From assembly GCA_023446865.1 (NCBI GenBank), contig JAEXPL010000183.1, positions 1-7,402 on the forward strand: a stretch of DNA of 7,402 nucleotides. Direction: 5' to 3'. Within the stretch, counting starts at the first letter, position 1. Each line of letters begins with the position of its first letter. Below, in pieces: positions 7,295-7,402 of the stretch. The notes under the pieces were generated by a model. The model did no database searches. It worked only from the letters and a program-made list of their open reading frames with translations, and was not told where the DNA came from. The translations under genes and the position numbers were made by a program. The stretch is from Verrucomicrobiota bacterium (GTDB lineage: Bacteria > Verrucomicrobiota > Verrucomicrobiia > Opitutales > Opitutaceae).

Positions 7295-7319
7295 GACGGC
7301 GTTGGGGGGCAACGCCGTC
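7295..7319. repeat. Perfect 10-bp hairpin (REP-like), right copy
   Basis: GACGGCGTTG (7295-7304) and CAACGCCGTC (7310-7319) pair perfectly around a GGGGG loop. On the minus strand the loop core reads TTGCCCCCCAA, like the left hairpin in opposite orientation. The 8-mer CCACCTCA begins at its right end (7319-7326) and recurs at 7333-7340. No T-tract follows on either strand. The element looks like a dispersed palindromic repeat; copy number elsewhere in the genome cannot be seen from here. Confidence 0.62.
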
Positions 7320-7402
7320 CACCTCAGGATCGCCACCTCAACGCGGTAGCCTACAACGAAACCGTTTCAGCTCTGCCGTGCGTACAATTGCCAGCCGAAG
7401 GC

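Larger units (their letters stand above)
6956..7402. other. Stretch without a supported gene; contains hairpin repeats
   Basis: About 450 bases upstream of the SUFU-type gene. Overlapping open frames exist on both strands (plus 6916-7272, minus 6972-7322 from a GTG). Neither gives a protein I recognise, neither has a convincing start, and the minus frame is closed by a stop at 7338-7340. The content I can support is two perfect hairpins (7163-7184 and 7295-7319) and short direct repeats. The promoter of the SUFU-type gene should lie in this stretch, but I see no clear -35/-10 pair. Confidence 0.5.

Noticed and set aside
6972..7322. 116-codon minus-strand frame upstream of the SUFU gene, considered as a toxin C-terminus
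   Set aside because: It starts at a GTG inside a run of repeat sequence, contains both hairpins, has no recognisable toxin motif, and is closed upstream by a stop.
1..7402. CRISPR array, rRNA, insertion-sequence transposase or integrase
   Set aside because: I found no regularly spaced direct repeats, no rRNA-like sequence, and no transposase or integrase motif on either strand.

Overview
The window is GC-rich, and every gene I can support lies on the minus strand, so transcription runs from high to low coordinates. Two features suggest a member of the Verrucomicrobiota, most likely Opitutales/Opitutaceae. One is a very long secreted protein made of immunoglobulin-like domains and delta-60 (DUF5122) repeats. 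The other is a secreted M13 peptidase ending in an RIW tail. This placement rests on gene content and style alone; there is no rRNA or other phylogenetic marker here.

Layout in transcription order: (1) 6956-7402 holds no convincing gene, but carries two perfect GC-rich hairpins in opposite orientation that share a loop core, like a dispersed REP/BIME-type element. (2) 6323-6931 encodes a 202-residue protein with the hallmarks of the bacterial Suppressor-of-fused (SUFU) domain. Its base composition is noticeably lower in GC than the peptidase gene. (3) 6142-6322 is intergenic, with a long-range GC-rich inverted repeat. (4) 5552-6117 is a compact hicA-hicB toxin-antitoxin operon with a 4-base ATGA overlap; an AT-rich perfect palindrome abuts the hicA start. 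(5) 3323-5383 is a complete M13 (neprilysin-like) zinc metallopeptidase with a signal peptide. (6) 3204-3322 is an intergenic stretch with a hairpin. (7) 1-3203 is the 5' part (1067 codons, still open at the window edge) of a secreted Ig/delta-60 repeat protein.

The genes do not form one obvious pathway. The two secreted proteins are chromosomal-type genes, probably with envelope or extracellular roles. The right-hand third (hicAB, SUFU protein, hairpin repeats) looks like a small accessory or defence-flavoured insertion: a toxin-antitoxin pair, a protein from a family that includes polymorphic-toxin immunity proteins, and repeat sequence. I see no clear evidence of a wholly new multi-gene system. 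The most noteworthy items are the hicA operator/start arrangement, the orphan SUFU-type protein, and the paired hairpins at the right edge.
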